DNA of 64,000 bases from Strigops habroptila (lineage: Eukaryota > Chordata > Aves > Psittaciformes > Psittacidae). The DNA lies in contig NC_044291.2 of assembly GCF_004027225.2 (NCBI RefSeq), positions 10,028,707 to 10,092,706 on the forward strand, read 5' to 3'. Below are positions 42,861 to 56,200 of the stretch, piece by piece. The notes under the pieces were generated by a model. The model saw only the letters and a program-made list of their open reading frames with translations, ran no database searches and was not told the DNA's origin. The first letter of the stretch is position 1. Every line of letters starts with the position of its first letter. Position numbers and translations under genes: made by a program.

Positions 42861-45734
42861 CTGAAAGACAAAGCAAAGAGACAGGATGAGAGTCCCCCAC
42901 AGACAGGACTCCTCTGTGCTGCAGGCTGGCTCTATTGCCCTTGCCTCGTGGTGGGTTGGGCAATCTTCCACGCCTTGTCAAGAGTGTTTTGACCTCAACC
43001 CTACTCTGAGCCATCCCCTCATCAGAGGCTTAGTGAAGAACTAATGATTGCCCAGCTACCTATGCTATCTCTAGAGCGATTCATGGAATTCAGCTTTCAG
43101 AAGCTCAGCTCCTACAACTACCATGTGGACATACTCTCTTAACTGCTTTTAACCAAGTCCAGTGCAAAGCAATCTGTCCCCCATCGATTCTTCACCCTCC
43201 TCATTACATTACAAGCACTGAAGCTGCATCTACAGCAAACCTGGACAGTCCAACCAGGGCTCATCCACCCAATGGACATCTCTATCCACAGCAGCTCTGG
43301 ACTCCAAGCCAAGTGGGCACTCTGGAATTTGCCACACAACTGGAAGATAAATGTCTAAACGAGGGTGAAAATCCTCTCTCCCTACATATCCACATTGCTG
43401 CCACAAGAGCATGTGCACTCACACATGCAAGCACAATTCATTTCCTGTTTGGAAACAAGGAGAATAGCAGAGGGCTTAAACTCTGGCAATTCCAGTGGAA
43501 AGCCATGATAACACCTAAAGGAACACAAGGTCATCTCAGCAGTATGTGAATTCTTTGTGTCCACATTCACTACAAAGAGCCTCGGGAGGCTCCCGTCCTG
43601 CAGGAGAGCTTTACAGAAGGCAGGTTAGAGGCTCTGTCTCCTAATGAAATGTCAGGCAAAAAGAAAACAGAACAAAGCAATAAACGAGAAAGTTGCCAGG
43701 ACCAGAGGGTGTTTGCTCAAGAATCCTCAGAGTGGTAGTAAAAAGGCAAAATTGAATGCTAGGATTTGTTAGTAAAGGAAGAGAGGATATGAAAGGGCCC
43801 ATCGCTATGCCAGTGCATACATGCATGCAAGAGCATCAGATGCCATTAGCTCAGAGGTTTCTAACAAAAGGCTGTATTTTTTCCACCCAACAGAATTAAA
43901 CTGTACAAGTCAGAGCCCTGAGTTGCCCTGGATACCAAAACAATTGGATAGATTCACAACAGAAAGACGCAGCACAGCTTCTTAAATCCAAAGGTAAAAC
44001 TTCTGGCTCAGGAAATCCCCCCGTTGCGGATTGCTGAGGAGCTGAATCAGGGTTAGAATCACTGAAGCTTGTCCTGGTTTTATTCTCTTTCCTAAGAATA
44101 TGCTACTGGCCATTGTCCCTGCTGGATTCCGTCACAGGAGATGGCTCTGAGCCTGAAAAACAACTGAGGGCCTTCGGGGAACTGCTGATGGTGGATGCTG
44201 CCCAGCAATGCTGTGCCCAGCCACGAAAGCAAACCAAGACAGACCTTAACATCCCCAGGACCCCTCCTGCTTCAGCCACCTCCTGAGCTCCACGTGAGCG
44301 CCCTGGCCAAGGCTGACAACAAGGTTTTGTGCCACCTCAGACAAAAGCAAAGCACTGCAGAGAAGAGGCAGCCCCTGGCTCAGCAGGAGGGTCTGACTAT
44401 CAGAGGAGAGGTTCTGACCAAGCGCTCTCAAGCAGGTGTGCAGCCAAGGTTGTTTTTCCCCACCACGAAATGGAGGGGAGTGATCTCTGCTCAAACACCC
44501 CAATTCCTACCATCCCATGACAGGCTGCAACTGCCACGGAGCAGAGACCTCTTGTAGCTAAGCAGAGGGAGTCTCTAAAGACATTATTGTGGGAGAGTTT
44601 AAGGACAGACCTAGTGGATGTTAGTCTATGCACGTGGTTTGCCGGGGTGCCCCAGAGGCTCCCAAAATGGGACTTGCAAAAGGAACCGCACAGAGTTCAG
44701 CACTAGAGGACACAATCTCCCCACAGGACCCAAGAAAGGGAAGTGTTATGAACATGAAGGCTTTACATTTAACCTTCTTCCTGGAGGACGTGATGGGAAA
44801 CCCAGCAGAGTGCTGTCTGGTGGTGTACAGGATGCCCTGACCACGACCCAGGTATCCACCCAGATCAGCTGCACTGTATGGGTGCGACCTGGCCTAGAGA
44901 AGATCCTTCCCATGGGTCCCCATCCTGGCCCAGCCAATGGACAGAGCTGCAGGTTGTTGAGGAGGCCCTGAAGAGAACAGCAGCTTGGAGACATCTCCCA
45001 GGTGGAGGTTTAAAGCTGTCAGCAGTACCAGAGGCCTCAGAAGGCAGAGGATGAGCACACATACACTGCACACGCTCCTCACCCCTACAGAGCCTAAACC
45101 AGAGCCTGGCAAATGGGGAGAGGATTAGACACCCATAAAGACATAGGGTAGCTCCCAAAGCACCCAGGGCGTTCCCTCTAACCCGTCCAGGATTAAGGGA
45201 AAGGGCAGCTAGAGAGCACTGAAATAGGGCTAGTACATGGCTGGGTGAGGACCAGAGGCCACTGTGGAAGGAAACAAGAAACAGGAGCAATCACAGACAG
45301 CACTGGAAGTGTTCAAATGCCTTGGCTTCTTATTTGATCCAAAAGCCCAGCACAGAAGTATCAAGAGCAGGGAGGCAGATGCCTGCAGCAGAGCACAGGG
45401 ATGAAGGAGCCCCATCCCCTGCCATCAGTGCACAGCTCGCAGCCCAGTTGAGATGGGACAGCCCTGAGTGAAAGGTACCAAGTGGAGCCTTAGTGTAAGG
45501 ATTTTGTCTTTGACAAGAGATTAGCTGTGCTAAGTGTGGCGCAGAAGTCACGACAACGGCCACAGTCACAGCAATATAACAAATGCAACACAAACACAAC
45601 CATCATCCCATCTGAGCAGGAACAGACCAAACACCAGAATTTAAGTGCCCATTTCTCTAGGCAAAGCTCACGCCATGTTCTAAATGACACCCATTGCACT
45701 GCCACAGCAAGTCACATCACAAAGGGAAAAATCC
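42861..45734. other. Upstream of DDR2-like start exon: presumed 5' intron
   Basis: 2.9 kb with one possible ancient CR1 relic (43725-43825). No coding exon or RNA gene seen. If a non-coding first exon exists farther right, this is intron. Confidence 0.45.
43725..43825 (+). mobile_element. Possible ancient CR1 relic
   Basis: AAAAAGGCAAAATTGAATGC, AGGATTTGTTAGTAAAGGAA resembles the end of the CR1 RT region in old elements. Short and decayed. Confidence 0.35.
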
Positions 45735-45940
45735 TTCCGCGTGAGGGTGCTGAGGCGCTGGCACAGGGTGCCCAGAGAAGCTGTGGCTGCCCCATCCCTG
45801 GCAGTGTTCAAGGCCAGGTTGGACACAGGGGCTTGGAGCAACCTGCTCTAGTGGAAGGTGTCCCTGCCCGTGGCAGGGGTTGGAACTGGAGGAGCTTTAA
45901 GGTCCCTTCCAGCACAAACCAGGCTGGGGTTCTGTGATTT
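45735..45940 (+). mobile_element. CR1 LINE 3' fragment
   Basis: Sense, about 205 bp, from TTCCGCGTGAGGGTGCTGAG to AGGCTGGGGTTCTGTGA. Confidence 0.87.
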
Positions 45941-48900
45941 AACCACTTTGACATGGTAAGACAATAGGAGGGAAGAAGGAATGGGGTGGAGGGTAAGCAA
46001 GGAAAGTCACACAAATGCCCAAGCACCATGTCAGCTCCTGCCACTGAGCCAGCAACCAGCACTGGAGGAAAGGGATGCGCTGGGGCAGCACAGTTTCTGT
46101 GCCACCCTATCCCACCCTGTGAACCAGGGGCTTCTCGGGACTTGGTGGATAAGTGAAGCTCAGCAGCTCACACAAAAATAGTGTCGCTTAGGGGAACTGC
46201 AAGCCAAAACTGGAAGATGTGGCCATAAAGGCCAGCCCGGCCTTCAGGAGAGAAAGGGACGGCTTCAGAGCTGGCTCTGGAGCATCTGTCTGCAACTCTG
46301 TGCCTACAAAAGCTGGCTTTGAATTTGACTCCTGGCTAAAGAGTGTCCAAGATGAGCAGGATGAATCCTCTCTGGACATGTCTCCCTCTTGTTGACAGAG
46401 GGAACCTTAACAGCTGGCCTGGACCAGCCTCATCATTCCCTGGTGACCACAGTTTGGTGAGAAAGCCTCACCTTGGCATGTGGCAGTGAGAAATTACTTC
46501 CAGCAGCTCAGCCCTACATGGGGCTCGGGTTGTGCTGGATTTGCTCTTCCCACCACACTTGGTTCGCAGCCCTGGACCACCAAAGTGCGTGTTTGGGAAT
46601 CCCAGCAGAGATGCTGCACACTGGGAGCAAACTCTGTCATTTCTCATCTTCTAGAGCCGTACAGCAGCACTTGTTCTCTGGAGCAAGGTCACCAAGAGTG
46701 GTTTTCTCCCTTGTCTCATCCTCTAGAGGAGCCTCAGCTCCACTCAGGAGCTTGTACTGCCAGAAATCACTGTTTGAAGACCTTCTGACGCTGATTTCTG
46801 CTGAGTCCAAATCTCAGCCAGTAGTAGACTGGATTCCCAAACTGCACACTTCCCAGTGCTGGAACACACTGGGATACACTCCTAAATACAAGCCTCTGCA
46901 CCAACTGCTTGGAAATCATCTCCTGGGCAGATGACTTGATAGTTTCCTTTGTAGCTCTTTCAGCTCCATGAGCCCCTCTCGTTGGACTCATCCTTTCTTC
47001 CCCACTTCCCCACATGTACACACAAAGTGCCACAACTCCAGCACAAGCCCCAGACCAGCAAAACCAGGATCAGCAACATCCTCAGAGAGGCAAGAAAGTG
47101 TTAAACTCTGTTTCAGGCTGAATGGCTCAAGTTGCTAATTGCTAACAGCTGCCTGCAGGAGAATAAACCCCTCTTACAACTATTGTGAGGGTGGAAAAAA
47201 AACAGCTACTCCCTGAAAAACTGAGAAATGCAAAAAAAGGGGCAGTTTACCCCAATCTACCCTCTCTAAAGAGCCAACCCATCCCAAGAGCTGCAGCTCG
47301 CTGTGACCCAGCGCTGTCCCCACACACGGAGCCTGAGAGCAGCAGCCCAGTGGGCGCAGGAGGGAGCTATTCTTTAGTGATGTGCACAAAGAAGGTGGGA
47401 CTTGGAGCTCCTCCAGGCACTGTTCTCCCTCCAGAAATCCATTACGGAGGTCTGGCTTGTTTGCAAGCCTCTCTAGATCCCAAGTGAAACAGGAGGTTGT
47501 TTTAACTGGTTCCTTTGCAGATCATTACCTTGGAGTAGGACCTCAGGTTCTGCTGTAGGAATCCCATTACAGATGCCCAGCACCAGGCCAAGAAACTCCA
47601 CGGTCATGATGAGGACTCATTGCTGTATGATGCACTCTGTATGTGTTACAGGAGGAGCTAACCTAAATCAAAGTATCCTCAGAAGAGGTTCAGGAATGCT
47701 CAGGAGGATTAAATGGTATCTCTTAGCATTCCTAAAGGAATTCAAGGAGGAAACAGCAAAGTTACTTATTAGGGCAATATCTGAAGCCTGAAGAAATTAA
47801 GGCTGGAAAGTGTGATTTCCACTTTTCTGGCTCTGAAACAATGGTGGAACGTGTGTGTCTGCCTCAGAATTAACCTGAGATACCTCGAACCCAGCAGCCT
47901 TCCTCTGGAGCACACACCGCCCTTCAGCTCCAGTCTGGACCAAACAAAATGTGCTGATGAAAATCAGCTTCACAGAAAGGATTCTGATCACTTCTTACAA
48001 CATTTTGGGTGCATGGATGGGACCAGTATCAGGATGGTCGTGCCACATGTGCAGGAGCCCTGTGAGAAGGTGGCAGCAAGTCCTCCCTTAGCTAAACAAA
48101 GAGTGTGGCCTCTGTGGCCATCCCCAGACTCCATCAACCGGGCTTGGGGAGAGGTCCCTGCATGACACATAGGTGAGACCTGGACAAACCAAACAGCAAC
48201 ACCAATAATCACCACAGTGGACAGTAATGGGGAGCTGGGCAGGCCCAGCAGGATCCTGGTGTGAAGCATGAGGCTGCAACCAGAGAGCTTGGACATAGGC
48301 GCCAACAGGGATGGTCAGAAAGAGCCTTGGCAATGTTAGGAATGTGGTGGGTGACATGGGGCAGGAACAGTGACACCACAAAGTGATGTCTGGAGCAGCA
48401 ACATGGCTGGACAGGTAAAAGCAACCAGATTTTAAGGTGAAGGAGTTGGGCTTATCAAGATGTATGTGAGAAGATACAGGAATTGGAAAAGTGAGATGGG
48501 AATAGGCTCCAGTGTGATCTTTGAGGTGGTATTAGGAGACCTGTCACCACAAGAGACAGAAAAGAACAACACAGGAGGCTTGGAAAAGGACCAGGACATT
48601 CCGGAGTGGCACCTGAAGTGGGGACAGGGACACCAAAGAGCTGGGTCTGAGGCAGTGGCAGAGGAATGGGAATATCAAGGTCTGGGTATACTTTGTGGTC
48701 ACTCTCTTGAGGGGTGGGCGATAGGAACGTTCCGAGGCTGAGGAGGGTTTGAACCTCGTTTTCCATGTTGTAGCCAAAAAACATCTAATAGGGCCAATAC
48801 GAAAGTAGTGACACCTCACTCTTGCTAGACTTTAAGAGAAAACCACCATTCCAGTCACCCATCCATAGCCATTTAGCACTGGGAAAAGGTTGAGCCCATG

Positions 48901-49929
48901 GACTCAGACAAAGGAATACCTCATCTACAACCCAGAGAGGTGCCAGTGCTTTTGCAAAGAGCTGGAGCCCCCCAAATCCTCCAGCATTTCCCATTGCCTG
49001 TTGCCAGTCCCACAGGGGTGGGCTGTCCTTGGATTGTGAAAATGCACAGAACACTTTTGTTCTAAAACCAAACTTGGGGATAACTGAATAATGTGATTTA
49101 ATCCATCAAAGTAACCAGGCTAAAAATAGAAGCCATTAGAAAGGCAAAGCCAAAGATAAGGAAATGCAAATTCATTGTACAACAACAGGTAAAAATCAAT
49201 CATTACCCTTCTCCACTGACCCAGGCAGGGCTCTGTGCTTATCCCAACTGAGGATCCTGGAGGTTCTTCCCATGACCAGGCAGATACACTGCAACTCTAC
49301 ACAGGACATGGGTGCACATCATTCGCAGGAGCCCAAAACCCAGCAGCAGGGGCAGGGCAGCCTCTGGAGTCCACCAAGCCCTCCAAAACACATGTGCCCT
49401 CAACTGCGGGGCAGCCTCCAGGCTCAGGTCCCACTGTTTCTGTATGACAGAAGTGGCAGGAGAACAGAAGATGTGCAAACAGGGAGTTCCAAGTCCCTCC
49501 TTCCTCCTTGCCCAAGGAGCAGCAGTCACTGTCCCTCACCAGAGCTCCATCCCACCCAAGCAGGCAGCAGAGAGCACGTGGCACACTGATGTTTTCACTC
49601 TGTTCCTCACACTGGCATCTCTCTCCAGCTTTTCTTTTTGTGAGGAGGTTGCTTACTCTTTTTTTTAAACTATCCTTAAAATACATCAACTCCAAGTCAG
49701 CAATAGGCCTCTCAAGACCTACAATCTTCCACTGCGAGAGTCTCACATAGCAACCATATATATGACATGTTAACCACACAGATGACAGATGGAGTATTAA
49801 GAGCACTCAATCTAAACCACCTTCCTCCCTCCCCGCTCTCAAGGGGCTCCACCAGAACTTAACTGTACTCAAAACTGCATTCAGGAGGAGATCAGGTTAC
49901 TGAGCAGCAGGATTATTGGGCTGGAGGAG
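45941..49929. other. Unassigned 4-kb interval
   Basis: No gene, repeat family or RNA recognised. ORFs up to about 170 codons are present on both strands but overlap one another and show no motif. Confidence 0.5.
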
Positions 49930-49955
49930 AGCCTCAGGAGAGCCTCAGGAGAGCA
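49926..49955. repeat. 11-bp tandem repeat
   Basis: GGAGAGCCTCA twice, then a partial third unit. Confidence 0.7.
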
Positions 49956-50290
49956 TCTAATCCCACCTCCCGCTCCGAGCAGGGTCAGCACCAATTCCAA
50001 AGCAACCTGGGCAGGACTTTGTCCAGCTGGGTACTAAAATCCTCTAAGGTCAGAGTCTCCCCTCACCTCTCTGGACAACCTCTTCCACTGCATGACTGTC
50101 TGCAGAGGGAGAGCTTCACCCCTCCTAATGCCAAGGCAGAACCTCCTGTTATTTCAGCTGATGATCATTGTCAACCTTCCTGTTACACATCTCAGTAAAG
50201 AGCCAGTTTCTGTCTTCTTGATAACCTGCTCTTCGGTATCCCAAAGCCTCCTCCTCTCCCGGATAAACCCCCTCAACCTCCTCGGTGAAG
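49956..50290 (-). mobile_element. Old CR1 LINE fragment
   Basis: Reverse-oriented diverged CR1: GCAACCTGGGCAGG, CTCTGGACAACCTCTTCCAC, then AGTAAAGAGCCAGTTTCTGT and CTCCTCTCCCGGATAAACCC in CR1 order. Confidence 0.55.
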
Positions 50291-52227
50291 CCATATTCCA
50301 GTATTAAGCTACTGAATGTTTTCTCCCACGTCACCATTCCTGGGACCAAGTCTCCACCCAGCAGTGGGACACCTCTGGTTGGATTTGCTATGACTTCCAC
50401 TGGCTTCTTCATGGGCAAGCCAGGGGATAACTGCATTTGTCCTGTGCCAACACTAGAGCATGGCTGGAGCACTATTCCATGGCTCTGTGTTTAGGGACTG
50501 CATGGATCACATTCCCATCACTAACTATTTTGAGAGGTATCAGGTGCCACTTGATAAATCAACTTGTTCAACACGGTACTGATCAGCAAAGGGAAACTGA
50601 GACCCTGCCACCTTAGCACAGCGAGAGGACACGGACCGGCTACACGGCCAGCAGACACCAGACACCACCAACACAGCTCAGGAGGGTGCTCCTCACTCAG
50701 AGCTCACCAACTACCAGCAATGGTGAGGCACCTGAGCAGAGCATGAAGGACATACCAGAGACCAGCCCCTGCACAGGGCACCCAGCACCTCCTGCTCCCA
50801 AAGCAGAGCCTCTTCCGCCTTCTGGGAGCAGCAGCATTCAGTCAACAGCAGGGATCCAGGTATATGATGTCAACACAGTTCCTTTTGGCAGCCAGTACAG
50901 GATTCTCATTAAAAACCACAATCTGAAGACTTTCTGGACGTGATCTGCTTTCCATCAGAGCACATGGATCATTGAGCATGTTCCTTCTTTAATGTGACAT
51001 TGATGTAGGGATGCAGCAGCTCCCCCGATCCCGCTCTGGCCGGAGGTCAGCCTCTGCCTGTTGGTCACCTGCTCCCACGCTATTTTAAACCACTTCCACA
51101 ACATTTATGTTTTCCTAAACTTCTGGAACTCCTTTGGTCCTCCCAGATTTATTACACATCAGCAGCCAGGATTCAGAAAGCTGCTTTGCCAGTTGGTTTT
51201 AAACAAACAAGTTTCTATCTTGCTCCGATTTCAAAGCCTTCAGCCTGTTATCTTGTGTTTAACGCCCTCCCCCATTACCAGTGCAAGGGCAGGTATTTCC
51301 ATATCCTCATAAGGGAGAGGACATCATCCAGCTCCTGCCCAAACACAGGAAACTTTTTACTTCTCACTATTGTTACCAGCAATCAGTTGGGGTTTTTTAA
51401 CCTTCCCAACTATATAAACACCACTGATGACATTTATTTTGTTATAGATATGAAAATATTTCTCACTGCCCTGAGATACACTCACTGTGCTTTTACAGTT
51501 ATCTTCAGCTTTGCCTACATCCCAAAATACCTACTTTACAATAGCAGCTACTTATTATCTACAACTTCTTTTGTTAATTGCTCCTGGTGGAATCTTTTAA
51601 AGAGATAAAACATGAAAACTGGGACAGACTCTTTCCAAAACAAGAAGCTAACCCACAACATACCCAGCACTAAGCTGAGAAGCTGCCGGGTTTTGCAAGG
51701 GTGGAAGCCAAGCTCTAAGAGATGGTTCAGTGAAAATCAAACCAGAAGCACTATTTGGAACATCTACTTGCTTAGCTGTCCCTCCAGAGCCACCAAAGAA
51801 ATGCTGATACCACCAAAAACGGCAATTTATGAGCTTTGTGAAATGTCTCTTCATAAAGCAAAGCTTCAGTGCACCTGCCACTGGTACCCAGACTTGCCCT
51901 TAGCTCAAGGAGCACCCCTGGCTCTGCTGTAGTCCTAACAAAAACCGTTTGTAAGTGTGAAAAGCCATGCCGCACAGCTACAAAAAGACACCAAACTTGA
52001 AGAAGCTTTTCCAATATCAGAAAGAAGCCAAACTGTCATCACTTACAGCAATCCACAACTGAAGTAACCGCAAAAACCAAAATGCAGCAAACTCCCCATG
52101 ACCCGGCTTCAGCGTGTGCTTGAGCTCAGAATCCCCCATGCGCTGGGCTGCACCCCCAGAGCGTGAGCAGCAGGTCAGGGAGGGGATCCTGCCCCTCTGC
52201 TGCGCTCTGGGGAGACCCCCCCTGCAG
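50291..52227. other. Unassigned 1.9-kb interval
   Basis: No gene or repeat recognised. AT-rich between 51.1 and 51.6 kb. Confidence 0.5.
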
Positions 52228-52742
52228 TCCTGATCCAGCTCTGGGGCAACAGCACAAGAGGGACGTGGAGCTGCTGGAGCGAGGCCAGAGGAGGCCACGG
52301 AGCTGCTGCGAGGGCTGGAGCAGCTCTGCTCTGGAGCCAGGCTGAGAGAGCTGGGCTGGGGCAGCCTGGAGAAGAGAAGGCTCCTGAAGGGGAGACCTTA
52401 GAGCAGCTCCAGTGCCTAAAGGGGCTCCAGGAAACCTGGAGCAGGGCTTTGGTCAAGGGCCTGTAGGGACAGGCCAAGGGGAATGGCTTTAACCTGCCAG
52501 AGGAGAGACTGAGATGAGCTCTGAGGCAGAAGCTCTTCCCTGTGAGGGTGCTGAGGCGCTGGCACAGGGTGCCCAGAGAAGCTGTGGCTGCCCCATCCCT
52601 GGCAGTGTTCAAGGCCAGGTTGGACACAGGGGCTTGGAGCAACCTGCTCTAGTGGAAGGTGTCCCTGCCCATGGCAGGGGGTTGGAACTGGATGAGCTTT
52701 AAGGTCCTTCCCAACATAAACCAGTCTGGGATTCCATGAAAG
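52228..52742 (+). mobile_element. CR1 LINE fragment
   Basis: Sense, about 515 bp, from AGCTCTGGGGCAACAGCACA to GTCTGGGATTCCATGAAAG. Same subfamily and same 5' truncation region as 37232-37730. Confidence 0.88.
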
Positions 52743-53964
52743 CGTTTCTCCCCTCCCACAGCACACTGCCCTGAACCAGAGGGGACAAGGCAGGTTGTGT
52801 CCTCAGTGGGTATCATTTCTCTGTGCACCTAACCACAGCAGAGCAGCCTGTAACACACATCTGCTACACTCTGTGTATTAAACAAAGTTTGCTCAAGCAA
52901 AGTGGTTTTAACGTTTGATTTATGAAGTGCCTGGCAAAGATGGGAGCAAATGAGCGGCAACACTTCGGGATCAGTTCAAATTGCTGCACCAAGCCTGGAG
53001 ACTCCTCCTCCAGTGGGGATTTCCAGGCAGGTCTCACCATGTTCCGCTGGGTTTGGTATCTACAAGTTCAACTCCACAAGATAAATTTTAACTTCTCATG
53101 TACAGAGATAAAATTTCAATTAACTAGAAAGTTTCCAGCAAAACACCCACCGTGACTACACAGTTCAGATAAGACCTTTGTTACCACTGTGTATTTCAAG
53201 CAATCAAAGTAAACGTTTTGCTTATAAACAAAGGAAAACACAAGTACATTGGAAAAGCTATGGAGAATGGCTGATTCTGATCACATTTTCTCAAGCCAGA
53301 GCAGGAAACAGGAGCCCACAGAGAAGCAATTACACAGAAGGCAGGTAGCTGTAGCTGTAGGAAAATCCTGGGATTCTTTGAGGCAAAGACAAGAAACAGG
53401 AGAGATGAGGGGGAGAAAAAGAACTATGTAAAATAATGATGCCTGGACCTAAAAGAAGGATCCAATTTACCTCTTTCCTGTACTGAAAACGAACTGAAAT
53501 TAAAAAACAACACATTAAAACTGAGGAAATGAAATTCCAGGGCATACCATGCACATGAAGCCTCTGGGATATGTTGCCACAGAGCAACGTGGGAGTAATT
53601 CCATAAAATACTGGAAGTGGATCTACATAATAAGAACATCTGCGATTCCATTTGCAGAGTCAAAGAAAGAATACACTGGATATACATTTTCAGCTAGCCA
53701 GGTATAAGCAAACCAGTAATTAATGTAACCAGAAAGTGATCTCCTACAAGGCAGGTTATTCCACATTTGTCTGCATTCGAGCTCTTGGGTTTTTGTGTGC
53801 AATGTGCCAAGCAGCCGCTGCCCGAGATAAGCCGGGCCTGAGTAGGTGGGCTGTGATCTAATCCAGTTTGGCAAGCTTTGCTCTGTGTACAGAGATCACA
53901 TTTCAGCTCTCGGCAGCTTATTGTGCAGCTTCTCAAGAAGAGAAACAAACTACCCACCTTTTCT

Positions 53965-53978
53965 TTATTATTATTATT
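53965..53978. repeat. (TTA)n microsatellite
   Basis: Four to five TTA units. Confidence 0.6.
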
Positions 53979-55060
53979 CACTTTCTGTAGCAGAGATTAT
54001 CCTCTGTGACACAAAAAGGGCAGGTGAAATTTCAGCCAAACCTACTCAGTAAATACCTGCGGGGCAGCGAGTGACCCTGTGGAAACACAGCTATTTGGGA
54101 GAGTTTTCAGCACCTGGAAAAAATGGGTTTACTGGGGAATTAATCAGATTTTATCTGGAGGGGTTGCTACACAGTTAACCCTAACAACAAGGATTCTCAG
54201 GAGCAGCTTCCTGCACATCCATACTCCAGTGGTTTAGGCTAAATGTGAGTCCAAGGAAGTTGGACACTGATAAAAACTGCAGTAGGCACATCAGGAGGGG
54301 ACAGGGAGGTCTGCATTGCCCCGAGAGAAGAGGTGAGAGGCGATGCACAGCCAAGGAATCCACATGGGGCAGGAGCCGCTGGGGCTCGGGGTCAGAAGCG
54401 TGTCCCCTCACTGTCCCACCATCACAAGCAACTCCCTGCCAGCCTCAGCTTTGGGTATCTGACTCCTCCTTAGCCCTGAAACATCTCAGCACAGCATGTC
54501 CGATTAGAGCTCAAACACCATGGGCTTTCCAGGACAGCAACAGCCCCACAAACCACTCCTGCCCAGGAGAACACACCAGCCAACTTCACATTCCCACCCC
54601 ACAAAGGACACCGGGTCCCAGGGCATGGAACATGAGAATATCCACAATCTGTGAACCCTCCGGCAGCTGTGGGAGGAAAAACAGGGTGCAAAGAGCCACC
54701 ATCTCCTACCAGCCCAGGGAGAACAGCCTCCACAACCCGGCACTGCCACCTCTACAGCCCCCCCTCCACTTCCAGCCAGTCTCCAAAGGCGTTTGCGTGT
54801 TACCCAACGTCGGAAGCACATGGGGGGAAGAGCAGAGTTAAGCTGGAAGGACCCTACCTGCCTTGCCCGGGGCCTGCTGAGCACAGGGAACAACTGCCAT
54901 GTCTCTTTTGAGCTCCATAGGTTGAGCCAGGCTGTAGTTTCGACATTCCTTGCAACTTTCCACCAGCACACGATATGTTCAAACTTGAGTAACTCCTCCC
55001 TCCTCCCTCCCTCCACACACACAGACAGGCCCAGGAGATGGCCCTGCCTCTATCATCCCA

Positions 55061-55440
55061 GTTCCTATAGCAACTCCTGACCCAGCAGATGGAAACAGAG
55101 CTGTTTGCTAGGCAAATCCGCCTGCTTGGATTCCTCGGCTCTTCCCTGCTGTTGGCCCCTCCTTGCTCCAGTGCTCTCCCTCGGGGCTGCTCTGCTGGCA
55201 CCCGGCCCGGGCTGCGCCTGGAGGAAGGCCAAGCTTTGAATTCATTTAGTGAAACCACAACAGAAAGCAGCTCTCCTGCTCAGGAAGCAGGGCCCGTGTA
55301 GTCCCAGGGGCAAGCCAGGCCCAGCACGGCACAGCCGGCTTCACCTTCTGGTTTAACACGGCTGCCTCTGCTCACGGGGAAAGCCCCGGCAGGAACATCA
55401 CTGCACCGTGTGCCTCGCGTCCGTTCTCCACCAGCCCGTG
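55061..55440 (-). promoter_or_regulatory. CpG-richer stretch, weak candidate for DDR2-like promoter or first exon
   Basis: Locally enriched in CpG and GC (CGGCCCGGGCTGCGCC near 55.2 kb; several CpG around 55.32-55.44 kb) against a CpG-poor background, 12 kb upstream of the start-codon exon. A CCTATAGCAAC element at 55064-55074 resembles half of an RFX X-box. No TATA box, and no donor I can tie to the acceptor at 42861. Speculative. Confidence 0.2.
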
Positions 55441-55892
55441 TCTGTGAGGGAAAAGTAATAAGTAAAGACAGTTCTAGTCATTTATTAAGCAAATCCAGCC
55501 GATGGGATTATTGCAAAGAGCAGAGGCACTTCTCAGACATTTGGCCTTTTGCTTCCAGAGTCTTTCCTGGAAGAGGGAAAGCCCAGAAGCAGCGCCAGGG
55601 CTCAATGCGTGTTTATCACAACAGATCACGCCTGTTGCTTCCCTCAGGTTGGGGTCCCACAGGAGGGAGGATCACCAGTGCAGCTGTAGGACAGCTGTGT
55701 GACATCAGTCCTTTCCTCTTCACTTAAAGCACAGAAACAGAGGGAAAACACAAAACTCAACCAGAATGTGGCACCTGGGGGATGAATTACCAGGGGTGAC
55801 AGTGGGAACCTTATGGGCAGGTGACATTGCTGAGGCTCTGGGGTGGCAGGACAAGCAGGACCGCAGCAGAGGGAGCCACAGGAGGCACTGAA

Positions 55893-56200
55893 ATGGAGGG
55901 GGGCTTTGGACAAGGGCTTGTAGGGACAGGACAAAGGGAATGGCTTTAACCTGCCAGAGGGGAGACTGAGATGAGCTCTAAGGCAGAAGCTCTTCCCTGT
56001 GAGGGTGCTGAGGCGCTGGCACAGGGTGCCCAGAGAAGCTGTGGCTGCCCCAGCCCTGGCAGTGTTCAAGGCCAGGTTGGACAACAGGGGCTTGGAGCAA
56101 CCTGCTCTAGTGGAAGGTGTCCCTGCCCGTGGCAGGGGGTTGGAACTGGAGGAGCTTTAAGGTCCCTTCCAACACAAACCAGGCTGGGATTCTATGATAA
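55893..56200 (+). mobile_element. CR1 LINE 3' fragment
   Basis: Sense, about 305 bp, from GGGGGGCTTTGGACAAGGGC to GCTGGGATTCTATGA. Confidence 0.87.

Larger units (their letters stand above)
52743..55892. other. Unassigned interval left of the 55.9-kb CR1
   Basis: No supported gene. It contains the (TTA)n run and the CpG-richer stretch described separately. Confidence 0.45.

Noticed and set aside
50149..50472. Minus-strand ORF of 107 codons with protein-like composition (GYRRAGYQEDRNW)
   Set aside because: It overlaps a diverged CR1 element (49956-50290) whose order of blocks explains the sequence. No start context or splice sites.
55089..55301. Plus-strand ORF METELFARQIRLLGFLGSS with signal-peptide-like start
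   Set aside because: 70 codons, no downstream exon or homologue recognised. Composition follows the local CpG-rich DNA.
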